DNA of 64,000 nt. Source: Hyphomicrobiales bacterium. GTDB taxonomy: Bacteria; Pseudomonadota; Alphaproteobacteria; Rhizobiales; Rhizobiaceae. This document shows, in pieces, positions 7,973 to 16,479 of this stretch. Both the position numbers and the translations under genes were made by a program. The stretch is taken from contig UBNQ01000035.1 of NCBI GenBank assembly GCA_900466875.1, positions 1-64,000 of the forward strand. Direction: 5' to 3'. Numbering within the stretch: position 1 is the first letter of the stretch; the number at the start of each line of letters is the position of its first letter. A model generated the notes under the pieces. The model was not told where the DNA came from. It made no database searches and worked only from the letters and a program-made list of their open reading frames with translations.

Positions 7973-10900
7973 ATGTATCGCAGCGCTCGCCGGTGGGCCT
8001 CGAATTCACGTTGGTTGGATGCCCTGGTTCCCAAGTATCTGAGCGCTGGCAGAAATGAGAAGTCCGGCAAACCTGCAGGCGGGCGTGAGGTTAAGATCGC
8101 GGCACATGCGCAGGCCGCTGGCGAAAACACCAACGGCGCAATTTCCGACGATCACGACGATAATTCTGCCCTTGGCGAGGATGCTGCTGGACAAACGGCG
8201 TTTCAGGACGCGGACCTTGGGGCCAGGATCGAAGAAGCCGGCCACGCTACGACCACCATATCGGAAACCGTTGCGCCGATCTATTCAACGGGGCTGCCCG
8301 GCGTTGGAGCCGATGCGTTTTCGTCGGCCGCGATGCCGCACCATTTCGCGTCCTTCCATCGGGAAGCAAGCGTTGCTTCGTTCAGCGGCCAGCCGTCCGT
8401 CCATCGTCCCCACACGGTAACCACTCCAATCGCCGAGGACCCTCTGGCTCCCTATCTGCAGCAGGGTCCGGCACCGATGGCGTCAGGGCAAGGAGTTCCG
8501 CCGGATTTGAATGCGGCTGCGAGTAAGACGACCTCTTCGGGCAATGTCGTCATTCTCGAATCGACACCGTCGGCACAAACAACCGCGCATCTTGGCGGCG
8601 TTCATTCATTAGCCGTTGGCATGCCCTTCGGTGTCTGCGGATGTGGTTATCTCACGTCGCCCACGCGAATGCTCGATTGGGCGCAGAAGGGGGGAGTCTT
8701 GCGGGAAGACGGTCAGCTGCCGGGGACGAGGCTGACCGAAGGGCCGGATCATGTGGGAACATCAAGGCCGACCATCGGGGCCTCGACCAGCGATCCCCTG
8801 CCGGATCGAGACCTGTCGCCTGCGCTGGACTGGCGGGGGACCGTGGGCGGAACTCAATCGAAGGTCTGGACCGGGTCGTTGCCGGGCGGCGGGGAAACGG
8901 GCACAGGTGCAACCAATTCCAAAGGCGTTGGCTATCTCGGCGGCTCGGTTACTACGCGCACCGCTGGAAGACCTGCCGCGCCCGCGTTGGTCACGGCCAT
9001 CAACCCGATCGTGCTGGAAAACCAGTTGCAGGGCAATCCCGAGAGCGAGTGGGGCATCGACGGTGCGGGCAGCAGCAATATCGAGGGGTTCGCAACCGAT
9101 ATCAGCGTCGACAACGGCAACACCATCAATTTCAAGATCAATACGAATTCGACCAATTACCGCATCGATATCTACCGGCTCGGTTACTACGGAGGGATGG
9201 GCGCACGAAAGGTCGATACTCTCCAGCACACCGGGTTGCAGTCGCAGCCGACTCCGCTCCGCAATGGCGCGACCGGCACGGTGGACGCTGGCAACTGGGC
9301 CGTCTCCGCCTCCTGGGCCGTGCCCGGCGATGCCGTTTCCGGCGTCTATGTCGCCAAGCTCGTGCGCCAGGACGGCACGTTCGGAGAAAACCACATTCCC
9401 TTCATCGTGCGTGACGATGCAAGCCGGAGTGACATCGTCTTTCAGACCGCCGACCAGACCTGGCAAGCCTATAACGGCTGGGGCGGAGCAAACTTTTATG
9501 GTGGAAACGGGCCGGCCACAGGGCAAGGGGCGGGACGGGCCTATGCGGTGAGCTACAACAGGCCGATCGCGACCCGCGGCGGTCTCGGCACCTTTGCCGG
9601 CCCCCAGGACTACCTGTTCGGGGCCGAGTATGCGGGTATCTATTGGCTGGAACAGAATGGCTACGATGTTTCATACATGGCGGGCGTGGATGCCGACCGT
9701 TACGGGAGCCTGATTCTCAATCACAAGATGTATCTCGACGTCGGTCACGACGAATACTGGTCAGGGCAGCAGCGAGCCAATGTCGAGGCAGCCCGCGATG
9801 CCGGGGTACATTTGCAATTCTGGAGCGGCAACGAGGTCTATTGGCGAACCCGCTGGGGCAACAGCTACAGCAGCGATGCAACGCCTTACCGTACGCTGAT
9901 CTCCTACAAGGAAACCTGGGCGCCGGGCAGCAGCATCGATCCCTCGAACGAGTGGACGGGCACGTTTCGCGATCCGCGCCAGAGCCCGCCCGCGATCGGC
10001 GGCGGGAGCCCGGAGAATTCCCTGACCGGGCAATTGTTCAAGGTGGATGATGTCGGCACAAAGCTTCAGTCGATCACCATTCCCCATGACGATGCCAACC
10101 TGCGCTTCTGGCGCAATACAAGCGTCGCCAATCTCCAGCCGGGCCAGACGGCAACGCTCACCAAGAACTATCTCGGCTATGAGTGGGATGAAGCAGTCGA
10201 CAACGGTTTCGACCCGGCGGGTCTTGTGAAACTGTCGTCCACGACACTCCCGGTTGACACCTATTTGCTCGACTACGGGAACACGACCGGCAGCGCTGTC
10301 TCGACCCACAATCTGACGCTCTATCGCGCGCCGAGCGGTGCGCTGGTGTTTGGCGCAGGTACCGTCTACTGGTCCTGGGGATTGAGCGACAATCACGACA
10401 AGGAGGTGACGCCGACGGATCCGCGCGTGCAACAGGCAATGGTCAACCTCCTGGCCGACATGGGCATTCAGCCGGGCACGCTGCAGTCGGGACTGATCGC
10501 CGGCACAGAGTCCGGCGACGAAACGGCTCCCATATCCGTCATCAATGCACCCACCAGCGTGGCGGTCGGATCTGCCGTCACCCTGACCGGCACCGCCACC
10601 GATACGGGCGGCGGCGTGATCGCCGGGGTGGAAGTCTCGACGGACAACGGTGCGAGCTGGCATCCCGCGACAGGCGACGAGAACTGGACATATTCATGGA
10701 CGCCATCGGCTGCGGGAACCTATACGATCCGATCCCGTGCGGTGGACGACAGCATCAATCTTGAAACGCCGTCAGTGGGACGCACGGTGACGGTCGGTGG
10801 ACCGAGCTACTCGTCGCTGTTTTCGTCTTCGGCTGCGCCAGCCGTTGTCAATACCGCCGATGCATCGGCCGTCGAACTCGGAGTTCGTTTCCAGGCGTCG

Positions 10901-13654
10901 GTGGCCGGAACGGTCAGCGGTATCCGGTTCTACAAAGGCAACCAGAACACGGGTACCCATACCGGATCGCTTTGGGATAGCACGGGCACGCGGATTGCAA
11001 CCCTCACCTTCACCGGTGAGACCGCCAGCGGCTGGCAGACAGGCATTTTCTCCAGTGCCGTGACACTGACGCCGGGACAGGTCTACACCGCCTCCTACCA
11101 CACCAATGCCGGTTACTATTCGTCAACGGCCAACTACTTCACCTCCAACGTGACGAGCGGCCCGTTGACAGTGCCCGGCGCCAATAACGGTGTCTTCGTT
11201 TATGGCAACGGCAACGTGGCTCCGACCGAGACTTATGAGGCAACGAACTACTGGGTCGATGTGATGTTCAATCCATCGACGGGCACGCCCGGCAACACAG
11301 CTCCAACCGCAGTGGCCGATGCTGGCGAAGCGACCGAGAAGGGCGGCATTGCCAATGCCACGGGCGGTTCGAACGCCACCGGCAATGTGCTGACCAACGA
11401 TACCGACCCTGATGCCGGCGATACCAAGACCGTCACTGCCGTGCGCTTCGGCACCACCACCGGCACGCTCGGAAACGCTCTGACCGGGACCTATGGCAAC
11501 CTCGTCCTCAATGCCGCTGGCGCTTACACCTACACGATCAACGAGAACAATGCTGCCGTGCAGGCGTTGCGGCTGTCGACCAATACGCTGAGCGACGTGT
11601 TCAGCTACACGATGCGGGACACCGCCGGTGCTACCGCCGTCGCCAACCTTACCGTCACCATCCGCGGCGCCAATGACGCGCCGGTGCTGGCGGCACAGAC
11701 GGCCACCCAGAATGCGACGATCGGCACGGCCTATTCCTTCGCCCTGCCGGCCAATACGTTCACGGATGTCGATAGCGGCGATACGCTGACCTACGCTGCG
11801 ACGTCGGCAGACGGTTCGGCTTTGCCCAGCTGGCTGAGCTTCAATGCCTCGACACGCACGTTCAGCGGGACGCCGACGGCAGCCGGAACCTATGGCGTCA
11901 GGGTGGCCGTGGCCGATATCGGCGGGCTTTCCGCCAGCGAAACCTTCAACATCGTGACATCGACGACGCCCCAGCCCACAAGTTACAGCCTGTTCTCCGC
12001 CTCCGCGACACCGGCGGCCACCAACAATGCCGATACGAATGCCGTCGAGCTCGGAGTTCGTTTCCAGACGTCGGTGGCCGGTGCGGTCAGCGGTATCCGA
12101 TTCTATAAGGGCAGCCAGGACACGGGCACCCATACGGGATCGCTGTGGAACAGCAGCGGGACACGGATCGCGACACTCACGTTCACCGGCGAAACCGCGA
12201 GCGGTTGGCAGACGGCCAATTTCTCCAGTGCCGTGACGCTGACGCCGGGGCAGGTCTATACGGCTTCCTATTACACCAGTGCCGGTCGTTACTCGACGAC
12301 GTCTAATTACTTCACCTCCAACGTGACGAGCGGACCGCTGACTGCACCGGGCAGCAACAATGGTGTCTTCGTTTATGGCAGCGGCAACGTGGCTCCGACC
12401 GAGACCTATCAGGCGACGAATTACTGGGTCGATGTCATCTTCAATCCATCGACAGGCACGCCCGGCAACACGACGCCGACAGCAGTTGCCGACACTGGAG
12501 CGGCGACCGAAAAGGGCGGCATTGCCAATGCCACCGGCGGTTCGAACGCCACCGGCAATGTGCTGACCAACGATACCGACCCTGATGCCGGCGATACCAA
12601 GACCGTCACTGCCGTGCGCTTCGGCACCACCACGGGCACGCTCGGAAACGCTCTGACCGGGACCTATGGCAACCTCGTCCTCAATGTCGCCGGTGTTTAT
12701 ACCTACACGATCAACGAGAACAATGCCGCCGTGCAGGCTTTGCGGCTGTCGACCAATACGCTGAGCGACGTGTTCAGCTACACGATGCGCGACACTGCCG
12801 GTGCTACCGCCGTCGCCAACCTTACCCTCACCATCCGCGGCGCCAATGACGCGCCGGTGCTGGCGGCGCAGACGGCCACCCAGAATGCAACGATCGGCAC
12901 GGCCTATTCCTTCGCCCTGCCGGCCAATACCTTCACGGATGTCGATAGCGGCGATACGCTGACCTACGCGGCGACCTCGGCAGATGGCACGGCATTGCCC
13001 ACCTGGTTGAGCTTCAATGCCTCGACGCGCACCTTTAGCGGCACACCGACAGCTGCAGGCACCTATGGTATCAGGGTTGCGGCAACCGATATCGGCGGGC
13101 TTTCCGTCAGCGAAAACTTCAATATCGTCACATCTACGACGCCGCAACCCACGAGCTACAGCCTGTTCTCCGCGTCGGCGACACCGGCTCAGACAGGCCT
13201 CAACGACGGTTCGCAAATTGGGCTGGGGGTAAAATTCCGGTCGAGCGCAGCCGGCCAGATCACTGGCATCAAATTCTATCGCAGCGCCGGAGACACCGGC
13301 CAGAACGTCGTCGACCTGTGGTCCGCGACAGGCACAAGGCTGGCGACGGCCAGTTTTACCAACACCTCGGCCACCGGATGGCAGACCGTCAACCTTGCAA
13401 CGCCTTACACGATCGCGGCCAACACGACCTATGTCGCCTCCTACCACACGACCGGCACCTACGTGGCGAGCGACGGCTTCTTCGGCAGTGCCGTTACCAG
13501 CGGCCCGCTGACGGCCCTGTCTAACGCCGCGGCCGGTGGCAATGGCGTTTATGCCTATGGCGGATCGGCTAGCCTGGGCGTCTTCCCGAACAGCACCTAC
13601 GATTCCGCGAATTATTGGGCCGATGTGGTCTTCCGGCCGCAACTTGCCGCATGA
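7973..13654 (+). CDS. Giant multidomain protein: dimethylformamidase-like domain plus DUF4082/VCBS/cadherin-like repeats; probable type I secretion substrate
   Basis: 1893 residues from the ATG at 7973 (GAGAGGGG upstream; an in-frame TTG at 7955 is less likely). Residues 1-340 are low-complexity with no signal peptide. Residues 344-835 resemble the C-terminal domain of the N,N-dimethylformamidase large subunit, with HDEYW at 592-596 and GNEVYWR near 619-625. An Ig-like domain follows (about 850-943). Then come DUF4082 (945-1100), VCBS (1106-1240) and a cadherin-like PIG domain (1236-1330), the same three again (1337-1721), and a final DUF4082 (1728-1893). No RTX repeats are visible. VCBS/PIG modules are typical of secreted adhesins and enzymes, and a type I exporter lies 2.8 kb away, so export is inferred. 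Enzymatic activity is unproven; the domain could be only structural. Confidence 0.8.
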   Translation: MYRSARRWASNSRWLDALVPKYLSAGRNEKSGKPAGGREVKIAAHAQAAGENTNGAISDDHDDNSALGEDAAGQTAFQDADLGARIEEAGHATTTISETVAPIYSTGLPGVGADAFSSAAMPHHFASFHREASVASFSGQPSVHRPHTVTTPIAEDPLAPYLQQGPAPMASGQGVPPDLNAAASKTTSSGNVVILESTPSAQTTAHLGGVHSLAVGMPFGVCGCGYLTSPTRMLDWAQKGGVLREDGQLPGTRLTEGPDHVGTSRPTIGASTSDPLPDRDLSPALDWRGTVGGTQSKVWTGSLPGGGETGTGATNSKGVGYLGGSVTTRTAGRPAAPALVTAINPIVLENQLQGNPESEWGIDGAGSSNIEGFATDISVDNGNTINFKINTNSTNYRIDIYRLGYYGGMGARKVDTLQHTGLQSQPTPLRNGATGTVDAGNWAVSASWAVPGDAVSGVYVAKLVRQDGTFGENHIPFIVRDDASRSDIVFQTADQTWQAYNGWGGANFYGGNGPATGQGAGRAYAVSYNRPIATRGGLGTFAGPQDYLFGAEYAGIYWLEQNGYDVSYMAGVDADRYGSLILNHKMYLDVGHDEYWSGQQRANVEAARDAGVHLQFWSGNEVYWRTRWGNSYSSDATPYRTLISYKETWAPGSSIDPSNEWTGTFRDPRQSPPAIGGGSPENSLTGQLFKVDDVGTKLQSITIPHDDANLRFWRNTSVANLQPGQTATLTKNYLGYEWDEAVDNGFDPAGLVKLSSTTLPVDTYLLDYGNTTGSAVSTHNLTLYRAPSGALVFGAGTVYWSWGLSDNHDKEVTPTDPRVQQAMVNLLADMGIQPGTLQSGLIAGTESGDETAPISVINAPTSVAVGSAVTLTGTATDTGGGVIAGVEVSTDNGASWHPATGDENWTYSWTPSAAGTYTIRSRAVDDSINLETPSVGRTVTVGGPSYSSLFSSSAAPAVVNTADASAVELGVRFQASVAGTVSGIRFYKGNQNTGTHTGSLWDSTGTRIATLTFTGETASGWQTGIFSSAVTLTPGQVYTASYHTNAGYYSSTANYFTSNVTSGPLTVPGANNGVFVYGNGNVAPTETYEATNYWVDVMFNPSTGTPGNTAPTAVADAGEATEKGGIANATGGSNATGNVLTNDTDPDAGDTKTVTAVRFGTTTGTLGNALTGTYGNLVLNAAGAYTYTINENNAAVQALRLSTNTLSDVFSYTMRDTAGATAVANLTVTIRGANDAPVLAAQTATQNATIGTAYSFALPANTFTDVDSGDTLTYAATSADGSALPSWLSFNASTRTFSGTPTAAGTYGVRVAVADIGGLSASETFNIVTSTTPQPTSYSLFSASATPAATNNADTNAVELGVRFQTSVAGAVSGIRFYKGSQDTGTHTGSLWNSSGTRIATLTFTGETASGWQTANFSSAVTLTPGQVYTASYYTSAGRYSTTSNYFTSNVTSGPLTAPGSNNGVFVYGSGNVAPTETYQATNYWVDVIFNPSTGTPGNTTPTAVADTGAATEKGGIANATGGSNATGNVLTNDTDPDAGDTKTVTAVRFGTTTGTLGNALTGTYGNLVLNVAGVYTYTINENNAAVQALRLSTNTLSDVFSYTMRDTAGATAVANLTLTIRGANDAPVLAAQTATQNATIGTAYSFALPANTFTDVDSGDTLTYAATSADGTALPTWLSFNASTRTFSGTPTAAGTYGIRVAATDIGGLSVSENFNIVTSTTPQPTSYSLFSASATPAQTGLNDGSQIGLGVKFRSSAAGQITGIKFYRSAGDTGQNVVDLWSATGTRLATASFTNTSATGWQTVNLATPYTIAANTTYVASYHTTGTYVASDGFFGSAVTSGPLTALSNAAAGGNGVYAYGGSASLGVFPNSTYDSANYWADVVFRPQLAA
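10805..13651 (+). repeat. Tandem coding repeat: two 1.17-kb units plus a partial third
   Basis: Unit starts (a Ser-Tyr-Ser-Leu-Phe-Ser type motif) fall at 10805, 11981 and 13154, giving periods of 1176 and 1173 bases (392 and 391 codons). Each full unit encodes DUF4082 + VCBS + cadherin-like PIG; the third contains only DUF4082. The VCBS parts of units 1 and 2 (around 11338-11660 and 12511-12830) are almost identical at base level, while the DUF4082 parts differ more. This suggests recent duplication or gene conversion. Confidence 0.9.
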
Positions 13655-13677
13655 TGCCTCAGATGGGAGAGGGCAAG

Positions 13678-14928
13678 ATGCGGAACGAGGCTGATACGAC
13701 GCAAATGCCGGTCGCGTTGCATGCCGACATGCAATGCCTGTCGGTGAATAAGGGCGACAGGCTGCCGGTGACCGTGCTTACCGGTTTCCTGGGTTCCGGC
13801 AAGACGACGTTGCTCAGCCATGTGCTCACAAACCGCGAGGGATTGCGGGTCGCCGTCATCGTCAACGACATGAGCGAGGTGAACATCGACGCCAGCCTCA
13901 TTCGCAACGGCAATTGCAACCTCTCGCACACGACGGAAACATTGGTCGAACTCAGCAATGGCTGCATATGCTGCACGTTGCGCGAAGACCTTCTGGCGGA
14001 AGTGAGGCGGCTGGCGGATGCGGCGAAATACGACTATCTGCTGATCGAGGGAACCGGCATTGCGGAACCACGCCCGATCGCCGCAACCTTTTCCTTTCGC
14101 GATGAAAACGGTGTGTCGCTTTCCGATTTCGCCAGATTGGACACGATGGTGACCGTCGTCGACGCCGCCAGCCTGTTTGCCGATTACAGCAGCGCCGATC
14201 TGCTTAAGGATCGCGGTCTTGAGCGTGACGGCGAGGACAGCCGCACCCTCATCGATCTGCTCGTGGACCAGATAGAATTCGCCGATATCGTCGTGGTCAA
14301 CAAGATCTCCGACGTCACCGAAGAGGCTCGGGCGGAGCTTCGCAAGACGATTGCCGCGCTCAATCCCGACGCGCGCCAGGTGGAGGTCGATTTCGGCGAG
14401 GTCGCTCTGACGACCATTCTCAACACCGGCCTCTTCGATGAGGAAAAGGCCGCGGCACATCCGCTATGGCACAAGGAACTTTACAATCCGGAAGAGCACG
14501 TGCCCGAAACGGAGGAATACGGAGTTTCCAGCTTCGTCTATCGCGCGAGACGACCGTTCGATCCGGCAAAATTCCGGGGCTTTCTGGATGAACCGTGGCC
14601 GGGGATCATTCGCGCCAAGGGCCATTTCTGGCTTGCGACGCGGCCGCGTCACGTCGGGATCATGTCGGTCGCCGGGGTGCAGCGTCGCTGCGAACCCATG
14701 GGGCTGTGGTGGGCAGCCGTTCCACGGGCGGACTGGCCGAGCCATGAGCAGTTTCGTCAGCATGTGGAAAGCTGGTGGCACAGCGCCTGGGGAGACCGTC
14801 GCCAGGAGCTGGTCTTTATCGGCGTGGGCATGGATGAGGCAGGCATCCGAGCTTCATTGGACGAATGTCTGGCCAGCTCCAACCCACCGGATTGGGCCCA
14901 ACTCCGGGACCCCTTTCCGGCCTGGTAG
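13678..14928 (+). CDS. COG0523 (CobW/ZigA-type) GTP-dependent metallochaperone-like protein
   Basis: 416 residues from the ATG at 13678, preceded by GGGAGAGGG; earlier in-frame ATGs overlap the giant gene. It has Walker A TGFLGSGKTT, the family metal-binding motif GCICC (CxCC) in ELSNGCICCTLREDL, a VVVNKISD guanine-specificity motif (NKxD) and a CobW C-terminal domain. Family members hydrolyse GTP and deliver Zn, Co, Ni or Fe to client proteins; the length fits the ZigA/YciC branch. It lies 23 bp after the giant gene and is probably cotranscribed. No Zur box was recognised. The client is unknown; a metal-dependent dimethylformamidase-like domain next door is a tempting but unproven partner. 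Confidence 0.88.
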   Translation: MRNEADTTQMPVALHADMQCLSVNKGDRLPVTVLTGFLGSGKTTLLSHVLTNREGLRVAVIVNDMSEVNIDASLIRNGNCNLSHTTETLVELSNGCICCTLREDLLAEVRRLADAAKYDYLLIEGTGIAEPRPIAATFSFRDENGVSLSDFARLDTMVTVVDAASLFADYSSADLLKDRGLERDGEDSRTLIDLLVDQIEFADIVVVNKISDVTEEARAELRKTIAALNPDARQVEVDFGEVALTTILNTGLFDEEKAAAHPLWHKELYNPEEHVPETEEYGVSSFVYRARRPFDPAKFRGFLDEPWPGIIRAKGHFWLATRPRHVGIMSVAGVQRRCEPMGLWWAAVPRADWPSHEQFRQHVESWWHSAWGDRRQELVFIGVGMDEAGIRASLDECLASSNPPDWAQLRDPFPAW

Positions 14929-15072
14929 ACTGCGCGCGTCAAGATTGTGCCGCGAGATACCGCTTCTCACCCGGAGCACTCAGCCGGGGAGCCTGCGACG
15001 CCTCGCGGCGGTCGATTGCACCCATCGTGAACTGTCATCACTCCTGAACTCCAAGCGCGGTTATCACGGCGC

Positions 15073-16479
15073 TTAGGGCTCCCGCAGGGCGCTATCTAGC
15101 CCTTTGACCAGTGGATACAGGATATACGACATAATGGTGCGGCGTCCGACCTTGATTTCGGCCGATACCGTCATTCCGGGCAGCAATCGGACGGTTTCCT
15201 CCGGCGCATGGAGGCGGGTGTCGGTCAGCGCTACCCGAGCCCTGAAGAAGGGCAGGGGAGATTGTCCTGCGGTAACTTCCTGCTGAGTCGGCTCGAACGT
15301 ATCTCTGCTGATGACTCTGACATTGCCGGAGGCGGTGCCGAATTTCTGGAACGGGTAGGCGTCCAGCTTGATGCGCGCATCCATTCCGTCGGCGATGCGG
15401 GCGATGTCGAGGGAACCGACCGAGACCTCGGCCTCCAGCGGAACGTCGAGAGGCACCAGGGTGACGATCGGTTCGGCATCGCGCACAACCGATCCCACCG
15501 AGCGCTGGGCGAGATCGAGTACAACCGCGTCTGCCGGTGCCTTGAGTGTCACCATCATGCGGCGCAGTTCCATCTTCTTGAGTTCCTCGGCCGCCGTGTC
15601 GCGCTGGTCGCGCAAGTCGACGAGTTGCTCCATCGTCGCCCGGCGAAAATCTTCCAGAAAGGCCTGCTTTTCGGCCGTCAACCTTCTCAGGGCGTGCTCC
15701 GCTTCGGCGCTTTTACCGCGAATGGCCGAGAGGTCGGCATCGACGTCGAGGCGTGCGTCCCTTGCGACGAGAAGCAGAAGCAGCGAACCGGCATCCCGGT
15801 GATAGAGGCCTTCACGGGTTGTCTCGATCTGGCCGAGCGTATCGAGGCGGCCTTGAAGAATCCTCGCCTGATCATTGCCGGCGGATATGGTTGCCGACTG
15901 GCCGGCAATCTGCGCGTCGAAGTTCTGCACCTGTGCGCGATGATAGGCATCCCGCTGCCGAAACAGCGCGACCTGAAGCTGCTCGTCGGATGATTTGCCG
16001 GCAAGTGACGGGTAATCATGTCCCGCCATCTCGGCTTCCAGTCGTCTGACCTGGGCATCGAAGGCATTGAATTTCGATTGCTGCTGGACCACGTCGGCCT
16101 GGCTGAATGTGGGGTCGAGCGTGGCGAGATCCTGCCCGGCATGGACGATCTCGCCGACGGTAATATCGAGAGAGCGGATGATGGAGGTCTCCAGCGGCTG
16201 GACGACCATGGTGGGCTGGCTCGTGACCAGCTTGCCGGTCGCGACGACGACTTCGTCGACCTCTGATAGGGACATCCACAGGATCGCGGCACAGATGAGG
16301 GCCGAAAGTGCATAGAGCGTCACCTTCGCCACGCGCGGCGGCGGTCTCTCCTCAAGCTCTACGGCATCCGACTGGAAGTCGATGATCACTGATGACAGCT
16401 GGTGTCTGGAAGCCAGAGCCGATCCGGGTTTCGAGACGGGAGCAGGCAGGTTTTCGCTCTGTTGTCGGGGCTCGGTCAT
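15073..16479 (-). CDS. Type I secretion membrane fusion protein (HlyD family)
   Basis: 468 residues from the ATG at 16479, which overlaps the stop of the exporter gene as ATGA. A short cytoplasmic tail, one transmembrane helix (about residues 48-67, VTLYALSALICAAILWM), a lipoyl/barrel-sandwich strand (GKLVTSQPTMVVQPLE), a long coiled coil (about 130-300) and a C-terminal beta domain define the HlyD/PrsE periplasmic adaptor. It links the inner-membrane ABC exporter to an outer-membrane TolC-type channel, which is not encoded here. It is the last gene of a three-gene operon convergent with the GTPase gene. Confidence 0.92.
   Translation of the reverse strand: MTEPRQQSENLPAPVSKPGSALASRHQLSSVIIDFQSDAVELEERPPPRVAKVTLYALSALICAAILWMSLSEVDEVVVATGKLVTSQPTMVVQPLETSIIRSLDITVGEIVHAGQDLATLDPTFSQADVVQQQSKFNAFDAQVRRLEAEMAGHDYPSLAGKSSDEQLQVALFRQRDAYHRAQVQNFDAQIAGQSATISAGNDQARILQGRLDTLGQIETTREGLYHRDAGSLLLLLVARDARLDVDADLSAIRGKSAEAEHALRRLTAEKQAFLEDFRRATMEQLVDLRDQRDTAAEELKKMELRRMMVTLKAPADAVVLDLAQRSVGSVVRDAEPIVTLVPLDVPLEAEVSVGSLDIARIADGMDARIKLDAYPFQKFGTASGNVRVISRDTFEPTQQEVTAGQSPLPFFRARVALTDTRLHAPEETVRLLPGMTVSAEIKVGRRTIMSYILYPLVKGLDSALREP

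Noticed and set aside
11123..13642. 839-codon open frame on the minus strand opposite the giant gene
   Set aside because: It mirrors the repeats of the plus-strand gene, its product is Arg/Gly-rich with no known fold, and such antisense frames are common in high-GC repeated DNA.
7973..13654. RTX calcium-binding repeats as the export signal of the giant protein
   Set aside because: No GGxGxD nonapeptide series was found in the protein; export by the nearby type I system therefore rests on context and module types only.
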